Of a stretch of DNA of 64,000 nt, positions 12,301 through 27,300 are shown piece after piece. This DNA is from Apteryx mantelli (Eukaryota > Chordata > Aves > Apterygiformes > Apterygidae). The notes under the pieces are model-generated. The model was not told the origin of the DNA and ran no database searches. It saw nothing but the letters and a program-made list of their open reading frames with translations. Each line of letters starts with the position of its first letter. Positions within the stretch are counted from its first letter, which is position 1. The stretch spans positions 115,601,415 to 115,665,414 of the forward strand of contig NC_089979.1 in NCBI RefSeq assembly GCF_036417845.1. The letters are read 5' to 3'. Position numbers and translations under genes: made by a program.

Positions 12301-15300
12301 CTCAGGTTTATTCAATAAGCATCCAGTTATTTTCAAACCAGATTCATATGCCTGAGTCATATGAACATGCTTGGGAAAGCTTCTCTCCACTCTTCCTGTG
12401 CATTTATGTCTTGTGGTTTGTGCAGCTTCAGAAGAGAATCGTAGCTCAGTTAAGTATTTTGTTTACATATGCCCAAGTGCTGAACTACCGTGACAGAATG
12501 CTAACATTATAAGTTTTTAAATAGATCAATAGAGATGTTATACAAAAAAAACAAACCTTTCTGTAGAATTTCAAAATGTATTCAGTGATTTTGGCAAAAA
12601 ACCTTACCAATCAAGTCTTGATTACATTCATTTCTACATGTGCACTGCCACTGCGTAATAAGTGTATTTTCTCAAGTATACTTTTTGCATAGCCTTAAAT
12701 AATATAGCAGCTTTAACACATGCATCTTTAATGCAGAAATTAAATTTATTCTCTTCAAGAAATACTTATAACTATCAAGGTATATCTAGCACACAGAATT
12801 AGGTGACAAGTGCAGAAGCTTTAGTGAAGTCGTCCAAGTACATCTATAACAGGGTGTATTTACTGTCTCACAAAAGGTACCTAAGCCTTAGATACAGACT
12901 TCAGAAAGCTGTTTTGATATTTTATAGGTCAAGTCCTACTGACTTTCCAGTTGTAGCCAATGGGAAAATTCAGATGTTCCTTCTCACCACTCTGAAGAAG
13001 CTGGCTTTTAACAGAGCAGGTTCACTAAAGAAACAGTGAAATTTGAAGTACTGAAAGCAATGTTTAAACAAAAATTTAAAGAACAAGGCAAAAAAAAAAA
13101 AAAAAAGACAACCTTTTACATTGTCTCCTCTAGCTGTCTATGTAATTCAGGTTTGAAAGAGGTTCCTAGCACTAGTTTTCCTTGGTATGCTTATGTAATG
13201 CTTAAATCAAAAGTTGGAGTTAACTGGACCCTGTACAGTCATAGGCTCCTTTTTAAGGTACTCACATTTCCTACCCATTCCTTCACACAAGCAACTGTTT
13301 GCATTATGTGTATCCACTCCTGTCTTCTTATAATACATCATGTTTCTCCGCTCATTTAAACACATTTTACTTAACTTTCGCTGGGACAAATATTAATAAG
13401 GCAGAGTATGTATAGAAGAGATGAGAACAAATTTATGTTAACAAACAGTTAGAGCATAGTTTCCAAATGTATACATGCATACAAAAGTACTTTAAATATA
13501 ATTCTTATTTTTCACTGGTATATTTTAGTTATCTTTCATATGAAGATGCGTAACAATTACACTTCTATTTCAATTCTCTGCCTTGGCCAACAAAATGTTA
13601 CCTTTTTCTCTAGAAGAATCAATTTAAAAAGGATCAAGACCTGAAAAATACAGAAAAGAAAAACATGAGTGAGCCATTGCCATTTATCAGAAATACTGTA
13701 CAAACTTTGTCTTATTCAAAATTTAATACTGATTATTGATTTTATTGGCTAAACGGTTAAATACATTCAGCCAACAGAAACTAGTGTCCTGATATCCTTT
13801 CTCCACCTGACCATTCTTTAAAAATAGCATCCGAGATGCACAAAGAATGAACTGCACAAACAGGAATTGCATACTTTGAATCATACAAGGCTTATTTATG
13901 AGTAAGAACATATTCTATCACTCCAGTTTCAAAAAACAGTAAACTGCATAAGCACAGAAGAGCTCCTCCACAGAAACACATAAATGAATTCAGCAGAACA
14001 CCAAGAATAGCACTCACCTCACCTAATTTTAGACATCTATTAATGAGATACCTAGATCAGAGATGGCTTCCAGACTTTCTTTGTACTCAAAGAAAACGGA
14101 CAGATGCTTCTAGGGCATAACCAGGATGTTTGAAGTGAAACAAAAATTATTTCTACCCTCCCCCAAATATCTACTGTGCACATGCAAATACATCCCGGTT
14201 TCTCAATTTAATTTCCTTGATGCCTCTCAGTTAATAAAAAAAAGATTCTAAAGGTTATTTGTAACTTCGCTTAGGATACACTCTGCATTTCAACAGTCAT
14301 CAAGAAAAAGGAGGGAAGCAAGATCCCTCATGTTCTATGATTGCAGGGGCTGCAAAAGTTACAAGATACGGGGAAAAGGGGTAAGTTGTGCGTGCCAGGA
14401 CATTAGCAACATTCTTCTATCAAGTTCATCTGACAAGGAGCAGGAAATAGAGACACAATTTGCACTTTGGGACGTGATTCAAGAAATGTCACAAAAACCT
14501 AGAAGTCTCCAGGGAAACCAGAAAGCAGACAAAACTTTTTTGTCTGGAACAAACCTTTACTGAAGGTGTGTACACAGAAGGGGAAGGGAAATCAGAAGTC
14601 TGTAACCAGAAGTCCTAAGGAAAGAGCTTCACTCCTAGCACATGTGTTTATTTTTCAGTTGCTCACAAAGCATTTTACTCCACAAAATTTGTGCAAGGCA
14701 TCATAGTGCTGTACTTCATAATTATAATATAGCAGAGAAAGCATACCTTGTGTCTAAAATGAAGAACAAGATCCCGAGGAGATAGACCTGAGATACCAAA
14801 AAGAAAGCCATTATTCCAATTAATAGCTAGTAGAGATTCCAACTTACTTTTTGTCACCATTTTTCTTCAGGAGAGGGGGGAAGAAAAAAAACAAAAAAAA
14901 TAAATCCAAGTAGCAATTAAACTATGCACTCTATGTGAATCTAGTTATTTTGTTAGGAGAACTCATACCAAATTCTCTTCCTTTAGAGTAGAAGTAATAG
15001 TTAAAGCTACAATGGAGACAGCAATAATGTGAGTAATCACACTCTGTTACTCCTGTTGGCTGCAATACAGCATTATGGAAACACTGAATTAAATCCTACA
15101 CTATGCATTCAGAAAACACAGGGAAAAGCTAGAATCATATGGAAGATTTCCCAAATAATAGGTACATGAAAGGCTGCACACCCCATACCAACAAATCGTT
15201 TTACCTAAAAATTAAGAAAGCACTGTTTCCCAAAAGCAGCTGAGCACTCACTTGTCAAGCCATCAAGCCTAGATGCATCATAACTTTCAACCTATAACTA

Positions 15301-18300
15301 AGTGCTATCATGGAAGGAACATAGCATTTATTTGACATTTATTTAAATCCATTAAGGAAGGAAAGCATAATAGAATACTGTACAGGCACATAAACCTCTG
15401 GTGCTTAATTTGTTAATGCACAGAAGCAAATTAGCTCAAAAAGCAAATGTGCTGGTTAGCATAACATTATCTCTGCTGCTTGTACAAAAATGTCACTTAC
15501 CAAGACAAACTTGTGACCCTTCCAGCAGAGTTCCTCCCAAAGAGCTATTCATATGCTCATAGAGTTCCTGTAAGAGTTGGAACAAAAACAAAAAACCCAG
15601 AATGCATTAATGGCATATGGTCACACAAAATTCAGAGTAAATAAAAATGGCTTATTTCAAGGATTTCAAGAGCTTATTTCAGGAAGAAAAGCAAGTTTTA
15701 CTATGGGAGTCAATGGAGATGAAAGAATGAGCATGATAATCAATGTGCATTTCATTACAAATCAGAAAGCTGACCCTCTGTCAGATTTGGGTAGTTCATT
15801 TAGTTCTTGTAATTTATTACTTGAGTTGAATAGCAGAATCACCTATGAAAATGGAGTATCTAAGCAAATCACTCATTAAAAACATTAAAACCTTTAGGCA
15901 TACACTGAAGGCTTTGTTCTGTATGAATATGGTTTAAACTTTACCTTTAGAATTGAAATTTGTGAGAAGTCTTTTTCTTCAAAATACGCATGTGTAATGA
16001 GTTGCAGCTTTGCCTGAAGTAACCCATACAAAGGCTTGAAAGAAAGAAACAAATAGAAAAGCAAGCAAGTGAAGAAAACTTATTTAATAACCCATTTTAA
16101 ACTTCAGTCTTCTCCCATTCTTATCTTGCAATAGAGACATATTATTAGAGGTACAGTCCATTTTCAGGGGCAAAAACTCTTGACTGCCAACTTGCAGTGT
16201 CTTGTCTTCTGTGCTCATTTTAAATGATAATAATTCTTTCTTCTTTCTTTCCATTTGTACATACCACACCATCACTGAACATCTTTCTGGAAAAGTACTT
16301 TCCTGCTTAACACTGCTCATACACCTGCAGTAACAGTTCTTAATTCAGCTTCAAGCACTGAAAGTTCTTTTACCTGCCTGGCAATTGGTAGCTGTTACTA
16401 AATAGGTATATATACAACATGTCCCCTGAAAACAGAGTATGCTGTGTATGTGACTATCTTAAAATCTCTTTGACAGTTGTCAATGGCTACTTTCTCCATT
16501 TTTTTTTGATAATTAGTTATTACAATGACCAAAACCCCAAATCCTACTACATGAAATAAAGAACTTAAGAATTAGTACTTAAGAACTATCAAAAGCACAA
16601 ACAGATATCCCAGTTCCTGACAACAGGCAGACAGTTTTACAGTTATTCTTATAAGGAGATACCAGTTCAAGGCAGCACACTCAAATGCCATGGCTTTCTA
16701 ATTCATTTTCACTCCAGTGTTCATTTTGTTATCCTTTACAATGATTTAAAAAAAAGAAATAGTCAGAGCCAAAAGTTTCCAAATAAGAATATGGAAAACA
16801 AACCATTTTAATTTGTTCATGGAAGTGTTTTGGGAGTTAAACAAACATTCTTACCAGCTGACTGAGAACACAGACACTTTTCTGTACTGTTTCTCGGGTG
16901 ATGTCTGCTTGCCGTACTTTTAATACCTAAGAAATAAAAGTATTACAGTATTTTTAGCCACGCACGTTTCAAAAAGAATTCTTTCAAGGATCTAGTTGTC
17001 ACATACCCCTATTTAAATAAAATCCTAGGACTGACTGCCTTCAATAGTGGAATATCCAAACCATGTAACAGTATGCCCTTATCTAGTACAAATGGCCATA
17101 ACACTGATTTGTCACAGTTGTGCTCTCATCTCACTGCTCACAAGCAAAGATCCAAATACAGCTGTGATGATATGCACAGGACCGTTTAAAAGACATTAGT
17201 ACAAGTAAAAGACAATGGCATTTTTAACTCAGGGTAAGGTAGCAGAAGAAAAGAAGTCTCAACACATCACACTTCTCTAACACTATTTGTGCAAATGGAC
17301 CAGGCTGAAAAACCTTTGCCTGGCAATAGTTAGTTTGCTTTATACTCAAGGATTTTCTTTGAGCCATCTATAAAATAGAAGTATCATCTGCACAAGCAAC
17401 TACTTTCTCAGCCAGACCAAATGGTCCTAGCACTTAACAGCAAAGCTAGAATAGGTGGGGACACAAATACAGTGATTCACTTAACTGTACAAAACAGCAA
17501 GTGTGTGGATTGCAGCCCACACATCAAAAAGGCAGATGGGAAGAGTGCTGGAGTTGTTATATAAAACACACATTGTTTTATATTCTACTTGTTGCAAACT
17601 GTTCAATTTAAAAATCTATTTATCTTCTTAATTGGTTAGTAAACAGCATAAACTGGAATCAAGAGTGCAATGAAACCAAGTTAAAACAATTGTATAGTTA
17701 AATACAACGCAACTTTAATCACAGAATACAGTGAAGATTGTCTACAAACAGTGAGCAAACCAAAATCAACACAAGAAATGGAATTAAAATCTGCATTTGT
17801 AAAATTTCTTCCCATAGCATAAACAGAAACTTGAAGTATAATCAAGGTATGGTTAAGACTAAAACAGAGTACATACATTTGGAAGATGCAAATTATGACT
17901 CATCTAGAACTCTAAGCTACCTGGCATTTTAGATTCTTGGCATTTCACTGGAAAGCGCATATTTTTAAAGAAAACTGTAAAAACTTTTTAATTAGAGTTG
18001 CATAAGTGATACTATCACTGCTACTTTTGAAATCTGGACACATTCTAGCACATCAAGTACATAGTTTCCTCAAAGTGTGATCACATATACAGTGTATCTC
18101 TCCTCCCAATTTTTCAGCTTTATTGGGAAGAGGTCAGTACCTGTAAGCAGCTATATAGCTACATATAGCGAATGGGAAGATTCTGGTCCACTTCACAAAT
18201 GTACTTTTGGCAAAGGAGGTATGTGAAAAGAAACATCACAGCATTCGTATGGTCAGATCCTAGGAAATACTCTAAAAAAATCTTCAGACACACAATGGAG

Positions 18301-21300
18301 AAATTTAAATTGCTTCCACCCAAAAAACCTACTTTCTGGCAACAGGTCTTGCAGCTTGACAGATTGTCAGCTTAAGTTTTGCTACTTGGGGCTGATGTCT
18401 GGATTAGCTGTCAAGAACCAAAACATATTTTGAAATTTTCAAGGCAATTGACAAGGAATACAATATGTCCGCTGACATAGGGAAATAAATAGTTCTCAAG
18501 TTCTGTAGCTATCTACTGTGCAGGTTTCCATGGATTTTTAAGGTGAGATGACAATTCTGATCCTGCTGGCTGAATATTGGTGTAACACAAGCCACTGAAT
18601 TTCAGAGTCATTCGCACATCAAGCCTATCAATTCATCAATATAATTTACAACCTTTAAAGTTACCTTGGCTTCAATCTGCCTATAGCAAGAGACACCATA
18701 TACTGTGGTTCGATCCCCACATCTTGGTGGCAAGTGGAAAAACACTGTATCTATGAAGAAGAAAAGAATACTTTGTAAGTCACTAACAAAGGGAAGTGTT
18801 CAGTATTTTTATTTTCAGCACCACTTACTTATAAAAGGTTTACTGCTGAAAATGCTGGGTACTTTTTTGAGTGCTAAAATTTGTGCTAAAACAAGAGTCC
18901 TCTAGTAATCTACGCTTGCTCTAAAACTAGAGTTTCCAAACTTTGAGGTGCCTTGGGGAAGTAGCTCTAGCTGCACCAATACGGATATTCTGACAGCAGT
19001 CTGAGTTTTAGCCTGACCAAACTCCTGTGAGTCCACTGGCAGATGCTGAGGAGCAGCTCTTGTCAGCAGAGAGGCATCTTTGAAACCCACAGGTACGCTG
19101 CACTTCTGGCTTGCTGTGAAGGAGCAGAGACAAGGCACCGTAAGGCTAGTCTTACAGAACTGGTGAGGCTGGGTGTACAGTAGCAGTGCAGTGCCACTAA
19201 GAAGGTAAATGCAATGAAGGTATGAAAAATTCAAGGAGGAAATACACAGCCTGAAAGCTTAGAGCTCCTGCTACCACTGCCAAGGTGGCTATCCATGCAC
19301 AACACTACTACTCTAGCAAAAAGGACTTGGGAGCCCAAGTCTAACATAAGAAGGTTATTCTCTCTGTGCAAGTGTGACATGAAAGACCGTATGTATTGGG
19401 TCCGACTAAGAGAGGGATTATATGTAACAAAATTTATTCCCTTGAACAAGTTTAACTCTATTACAGAGATCACATAGGGTTTTAGTAAACCTTTAAGAGC
19501 ATTTCCCATATCAAATCATCTTCTTTGCAAAATATAACTCCTTCAGTGGAAACTGGTTATAAACTCTAAAGTAAATACACAACTAAAAGTTATAGTAGAT
19601 AAAATAATTATCTGAAGTGCATTTGCCAATTCCAAGCTCATGTTTATTCCTCCCTATAAAACAAAGATTTACATCAGTTTTGTTGCCATGTCAGTTTTTT
19701 TTCTTACCCCCCCAAAAAAAACAAACAAAACCCCCCACCACATTAATAACCTTTTACTGCGGCAATAAAACTGCCAGAAATTCAGTATTAACTAACACAG
19801 TACTGAACCAAGAGGAAGCAGGCAAGCAAGACGGCCTCTAATTTCCTAGCTTTGAATGTATCCTATTGCTCATGGGAGATTTAAGGATGCAGAAATGGAA
19901 CAAAATCATGACCAAGCACAGAGTCAGAGTGACTCTTACTGCTGCTAGGAAAGGGATTATTTTGATATGAATACCTTCACTTCCAAATGAATCTCTGGAA
20001 GTTGAAGGATTAGAAAACTGAGTACATAAAGTTAAAAACCCTTATTAAAAGTAGCATTAAAGGTCTTTTTGATATTTTGCTCTTTTAAGTGGTTTCTCTC
20101 TTCACTGCTGTGCAGAAAAACTGATGAAATAATAGCATATTTATTTGCATGTGCAGTTATGATGAACTGAACTGCTATCAAATACAAAGAAATAAATTAA
20201 AAATATTTCCAATAACAGTAGCTGTAAGCCATCAGGTATTTTTAACTATTCATTTTGGAGTGAACAGTACTTACACTACTTTGGCTTGGGACAAGCAATT
20301 TTAAATTCTGAACCCAGATCTCAGAATTGTACAATTCTTAGTTTCCAGGGGGAGGGAAGTCAGTCTTCGAGAAGAAAGCATAAGAAAGACAAAACTCCTC
20401 AAATAAAAGCTCCAGTCTCCTTTATCTCCTTTTTCCTCAAGAATCCTTAAGGCCATTATCATCCATTGTGATAATTTACTAAGAACACCGGGCTTCGGCA
20501 ATGATCTTACTAGTAACCACAAGGCAAAAGAATCCTTCTGTCTTTCCATTCTGCAGACCAATACACTAGAGCTCCTCTTCCTGCCCTTTATATTCACTTG
20601 TGTTCAACATATGCCATTCTGCAGACTTGGAATGGGAGCTCTGTAGGTCCTTGTAGGTCATTCCAATAATCACTAAGGTAGTGTGGGAACAGATATTATA
20701 ATCAGTATGTACGTTACAGAGCTGAATGCTAGAATCTCATTTTCCCCTTACCTCAGAACTGCACTAGGTTTTACTTAAGAGGTTCTTCTCCCTTCAAATA
20801 TTTTTTGAGATAGCTGGTGTCCTTGTTTTGTGTTAAGAGTATACACAAGTGATACACAACCTTTAAACTGAACTTTTATTGACCTCTGATTTCTTGATGG
20901 AGGAGACAAACTTTTATGATATAGTTTCACTTTAAACTTTGAGGCAATGTATTGTTATCAGTGTATTTTGCAGGTTATACAAAAATGCAAAGTATAAGAA
21001 ATCTAATAGTGAAAATAATGGTTGATCAGATATTAGGACTTTTCTCTTGGGTACATTAGAGGCATGAAGGAAACACTAGTACGTGCCACTTTCCTCTCTG
21101 GTTTCTTACCTTCTTGATAGTTGTGAGCGCCATCTGGTAAAGCAAGAAATGGCAAGTATTTCCATTCTTCTGGTAAACTGTGGCTGTCATGTCCTTCTCC
21201 AGGCATTAGGGGCGGATAGGAAAATTCAACCTGAAAAAAAAGGGGGGCGGGGGGAGGCAGAGAGAAAACAGATTACTGCTACCAAACAAGCAAGTCTCTG

Positions 21301-24300
21301 TGATCCAGCCTAGCAGTCTTTCTTTAGCAGAAGCATGAAAGATGATTTTTTCTTTCTGCTAGCATTTCTTGTCTCTTCCTCCAAAGCATTCATGGACTGA
21401 CTTCTCTGTGCTCTGAGCGCCCCGGGCAGATTTAGCTTCCATTGTGCTTCTATCCAGCCTGGTACCATTTTCTCAAAGGAAATATGAAATAGATTTTCAA
21501 GCAGCAAGCATTGCCCTAGCAGTTGAATACCTTCTCCCCTGCACGTGCATAGCCAGCAGCATGCCACTGCATCTGCAATGTCAGCAGGGGCTAGTGCTAG
21601 GGCACAGACATCCTAAAATTGGATTTGGCTTCAAATCCCCTCAAGTGCTCATGATTAGGCAGTCCTAACTCATGCAGGCCTTTATATTTCACACTACCAA
21701 ACATTGATTAGTCTCAGAAGCTACACAAACATCAAAATACTGCTTTTAAGTATTAAGCTGTTCAATGATGAAATTAAGCTTCAATGATGAAATCTGTTTT
21801 ATACAGTGACTAAAAGTACCTCCTTTTTCTTTTCCCAAGAAATCCTGCCTTTTGATTTCACCTCTAATTTATTTTCCATTAACCTCTTTTTCCAAGTAAT
21901 AAGGGTAATCTCTCTACACTTTGCACTGTAATACATGCCTACCACAGCTGTTCATGATCAGCATCTTAACGGTGTTATCTGTTCACTTTTTTTTCCCTAT
22001 GGAGACCTATCTGAGTCTCCAGCCACTTTCACCAAGTCTTTTTTTCTAGATATGCATTCCTTGAAATATTGAACAAAACCTAAACACAGGTTTCTTTATC
22101 AGTAAAAGAAACCGTTAAAGGATATTGCAACTTCTCTTAGAAAATGCTTAGTCATAAATTAGTCAGCTGTCAAATGCATAATCAGAAATTAATAACCTAT
22201 GAAAAATACAAAAACATAACAAAGTAATCACACAAAAAATAATCTTACCATTGTACGGAAGATAAAATAAAAGGGGAGGAGATCAAGAAAACAAAACTGA
22301 AATTCTCCACCTTACCACACAGTGTCACTCTTTCTCCAATTGTTGCCAACTTCAAAAAAACAAAACAAAACAAAACAAGAAGCCAACCAAAAAAAAAAAC
22401 AGCCTTGTGACTTGCTGTATCAAATTTTCTTATTCCTCATACTGTATTCCATATACTTGTGTGCAAAGAGATCCTGAAGGTATCCACAAAAAACGAATAA
22501 AGATCTAGTGAACGACCAAATTCCTGAACCGAACATAAGTAAGCCACAAAGAACAATTTAGCAAGGAAGGAAAGGGGGAAAGGGGAGAGAGGAAAAAACA
22601 GAACAAACCACACAATAGTAAAAGGATTAGCTCGGTGGGGGAAGGAGGGAAGAAATCCAGGCTTTTACTTGTAGTTAGTTATCTTTAAGAATGCATACAG
22701 CATTTTAAACAACATATGCCATTAAGCTAACTAGAAGAACATTTGACTTCCAAATGTGACAAACAGTGAAAGTGTAGCATATTCAAGGAGCAGAGGCATG
22801 GCCTGCCATTCAGTACATGCATAATTCCTGAGAATCCCATGACACACTTTCCACATTACAGACTGTGAAAACATTAAGCCATTAGAAGTTTAATGTAAGC
22901 ATTTGCAACCGAGATGATTATACCATACAATTTGATACTGTCCACAGATTCAGACTTGCTGGCTGAAAATACCATTACCAAAATTATTACTGGATTAGGC
23001 AGTGCTATCCTCTTTGCAACACGAGTGACCTCAGCAATAAATAAAGCAGAGGTCCTATATTTTAAGAACATATACACTTACAAGGAGCATCTACACTAAC
23101 TTCCTGAAGCAGATATTTTATTTCAATACACAGTCAATGGAGAGGGGTTCTGATTCAGGCCCTGCAGTAGCTTCTTTTCATCAAATACAGAGGACACCCT
23201 GTGACTCCTAGATGTTAAATTCCAATGAATACCTTCCAAAGCATTATTTTTAACAGGCAAATACCGTAAATAAGAATCTAAGGCATCAGCACTTTCATAT
23301 ACTTATGGAACAGCAATGTTTATATCACATTCCAATCAAAATAATGAATTAAGAGAAATGAAAAGATATATAAAGATACATCTAGAGGGAAGAAGAAGGG
23401 CGGAATGAACTAAGCTATACAAAAAGCATGCATTCGCTGAGGAATACTCATTTTTAAAGTCCAGAATAAAGCTGAGAGACCTGGCTCCTATGTTCTTTTG
23501 CCAGTATGGAACTTGCTGAAAAACTACTACCCCCACCTTGCTCCAGCCCCCAATTTGCTGTCAGCACTTCAGCTGCTACCAGCAACTCCCAACAATAGGG
23601 ATTTCTGTAGGCTCTTACGGTTTCAAATTCATCAAACTGAACAGGCATTAATGGCACCAATGATAATCATGTTTTATATCAGACTCTTTCTTCCAAAAAG
23701 ATATATTTTAATATATGAATTTCTGTATGCATGTGTGTGTATGCACGTATAGATGAGGGAGGATCACAAAACTTAGAAAAACAGAATTAAGATTGCTTAA
23801 GTGGCCTTAATTAATCTATTTTATCTGTATATGTTACAATAGTCCCAATTTACATGATGACATACTATTCCTCTCCCTTCTGAAAGGGATCCATGCAGAA
23901 TACCTTAGTTTCTAAGAAGGAATCACATTTGTGTAGGTCAACGGACTGCTGTTTGCACAGGTACTATCTCATATTACAGAGGCTGAAAAGGGTGGAAATA
24001 GCAAAGAGGCAGGCTGCTATAGGAAGAAAAAGGACAATTTAACAGCAAAGGCAGCATGCAATGCCCTGGAGAACTTTATTCTACCCCTGCCTCCAGCTTG
24101 AGAGTTTCCTGTGATTTTATTTCAAAGCAGTTGCATCAAACTTTTTTCAAGTAGTCACCACAGGGGGGATTCATCTCATCTGACTACATATTGAAAAGCA
24201 GGATCTCAGAGCCACTTTTCCGAGGCATTCTGCACAGTCAGAGAAAACAGACATCTCCAGAGGGTGATTCATCTGATCTATGTCTTCCCATCATCTCTAG

Positions 24301-27300
24301 AGAAAGCTAGCTTAGGCTTTGAAGTCTAATTTACAGATGACTGAAGTAATGCGGATGAATCTCATCCTAACTGTTCCTCATCTTCTAAACATCCTGCTCA
24401 ACATCTACAGCTCAGTTTGCACAATGGCTTCAATTGCAGTGAGGAAACTTTTGCTACAAAACCCATGCTTTTAACACTTAAGTATTACAGTAACACCAAA
24501 CAGTCTTTAAAAAAAGCAGTTCTTGTCTCAAGTTAGTTACACAACACTGTCATAATGTTACTTGCCCCTGTCTTAATAAGACCTTGAAATTAAGGCATGC
24601 ACACATACAAAAGTGATAGCGAGTGAGGTAGAGAGAATCTCAATTGTATCATTTCCAAATTTTTAAACAAGAGGAGCCTCAATAAAATTCTTTTCTCAGC
24701 CTGCGCGTGTAAATTGTGCAGTATAGTTTTCCTAGTGAAGACTAATACCCCAAAAAACAAAATAGTTCTTTTTTCTCATCTTCTACTTTAAACCCAAGAA
24801 CAACCATGGGGGACCTCTCCCTTGGTTCTTCTCTCTCTTTATGTAAAGAAGAAAGAAGAATAGAAAGCTTGATTTTTATTTAAGTACAACAGTGCACTTT
24901 TGTATAAATCTATGCGTATGTGCATACATTAGCAGGCACTTCAATTACCCTGTTCGTCATTAACACATATAACTATTCAAAAAGAATGCCTGCAAATATG
25001 AGAAAGAATTTGTTAATAAAGCTAGATAGTCAATATGAACAAAGAAATAAATGCAAGTTTTCTTGGTTGATTGTCTGAGCAGATTTTGCAGTTATTTTTT
25101 TCCCCCCCTCAAGTGAATTAAAGAGAACTCCTCAACAAAATGAATTCATATTAAAAGTCAAAATCCTCAGAGACTTCAGAAGAACCTATATAACATGAAC
25201 CACTTTTTCCACTCATTTCTTATTCTTCCAAGTGTCAGGGACCTTCATTAAAGCTGGAAATACTATCATGCCTGTCAAGGGTGTTTTTTGATGGCAACAT
25301 TTTCTGCCAGTTCATATTTCCTTGATCTGTATATAGGCTGCTGCTGAACTGCAGAACTAAAAATCAATACAAAGTACTATGTTGTGATTTAATGAAGAAA
25401 AATAATGGTGCTCTTCAGTGCACAGAGTGTGGTAATTCTTACTGATTACCAAGTTCAAACAAAATACAAAACCCTCCCCCTAAACTGAACTACAGCTGAA
25501 TTTTTCAAATTGACATTTTTATTTTACCTATAATTTGGTTATGTTAACTAACCTTTTGTAAGCAATTCTTACTGAATCTAACAGGAATTGGCATCTGCCC
25601 AACAGTTTGGACCCAAAGTAAGTACTGATACACAGTACTGTCTCATTTGGGGAATGAAAACAAACAAAAAAAATAAAACCATGTAGGCAATCTGTTTTTG
25701 TTCCTCCTATTTAAAAGGATTTCCTAGCCAGAGTAAGTTTACCAAACTAAACCATGGTAAGAAAAGATGAGTGCAGACAGAAAAATTTATTTCAGTTCCA
25801 ACAATTAGGAACTGACTAGGACTATATAGTTACTATAAAAAAAAAAAAAAAAAGAAAGAGAAAGAGAGAGAGAAGTATTCATAAAGATTTGATAAAGGAA
25901 TGTGCACAAAATACATGTCCATCTAAACTAACATCTGAACATCAGATAGGTAGTCCCCCCATTGATTTTCAATGAACTTTATATTCAGGTAAGGTTTGTC
26001 TTCCCTGTGTATGAGAAGTGTTGCTAAGTATTAGCAGTCACAGGAAGAGTTTGATCCTTATTGAACATCAAAACGAGTGATAATTTAACACGTGCATGGT
26101 ACAGGTTCCCTATCCCCCTCATTCCACCTGCTCTCCCGTGTTCGAACTACTTCATTTACAAGTTAACCCTTCTTAGTCAACACAGTTACAATATATACCC
26201 TCCTCTTTAATGTAAATACTTCTGAAGATTTCTCTTCAAACCACAGATGTAAAAAACCTATCCCCAAATAAGTTTATCCACTGCTTCAATAGGGAGAGGA
26301 TTTCATCCCAAAATTAAAAAAAATATATATTGTCTTTAAAATACCGTAGTTCTGAATGTTTCAGATTTGCATTTTTAGCAAGTTGCAAAGTTTCATGAAT
26401 CTGTTTTCCATGGAGTAAATCCATTCCATTCCAGGAAACACTCATTCTAACGTTCTCTTGATTACTTGTACTGCGTCAATAGGTAGGATAATTGCTTCAA
26501 TAAACAAAAGGAGCTCAGCAGAAAACAGTCATTATTCCTATTTAGGAGAACCTTTCCATTCATAAATCATTTCAGCATGTTTCAATTCTTGGATACCAAC
26601 TCTTCCTCTCTCATTTAAGGATGAAAAGAAGAACAAGAAAAGCAGAAGAATGTTGAATATTGAGGATACTTCTAAGCAGCAGTGACAAATAAAATGGATT
26701 AGAATGACACTTAAATTGATCCCTGATTTCAAATACATGAGTATAACTGCTTTTCATTCAAAGTCAGGATTAAAAGAAAAAAAAAGGCCCAGAGACATTA
26801 GTCCTAGCATAACCAGATCCATAGGAAACCAGAACACCAATGATTTTTATCTGAGTCACCATAACAACTGCAGCATGCAGCCATATGAAACTCAAAGCAC
26901 ATTGTTCTCAGTGCTGAAGGATTGCATTTATTATTTAAATCATAATTTAAACTAGATTTAAATGACAAACTTTCCTCTTCATTGTATGACAAACCCAACA
27001 GATCAGGATCCACAGGACAAAGAGCAGTAATGCCTACACACTGAACACCTCTAACACCAGATTATATAAATATATATACTAGGTAACAGTGATAGGAAAT
27101 TAATGTATTATAAACAGGTAGGACATCTGTCTTCTCTATCCCTCCAGTTTTATGACCAACTGAATTCTCCCATACCATTAAAGCTATAGAGCAACCACTC
27201 AAGTTATAATGACACCACCTGTATTGCTACAGGTGCACAGTGTAACCATTCAAGTTTGCTTTGATAATCCAACTAGGTTAGTAGAGTTTTAACTCTTATG

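Larger units (their letters stand above)
384..13601 (-). other. AVL9: AVL9 introns 14 to 8 (between the listed exons)
   Basis: The introns are 384-2504, 2559-3515, 3634-5119, 5340-6223, 6359-9120, 9669-10262 and 10333-13601. I find no other gene in them. They hold homopolymer tracts: C12 at 5759-5770, C10T8 at 6170-6187, a C-rich run at 6971-6988, T15 at 9900-9914, G11 at 12003-12013, an A-rich run at 12261-12299 and A17 at 13090-13106. A 14-base tandem duplication lies at 8885-8912. Confidence 0.85.
13641..21109 (-). other. AVL9: AVL9 introns 7 to 2 (between the listed exons)
   Basis: The introns are 13641-14746, 14788-15500, 15568-15944, 16035-16854, 16927-18664 and 18751-21109. They are AT-rich and unique in appearance. 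I see no RNA gene, transposon or further coding exon in them. Confidence 0.8.

Noticed and set aside
18902..19234. 110-codon minus-strand frame in AVL9 intron 2
   Set aside because: No recognisable domain, no strong start context, and it is within the length expected by chance.
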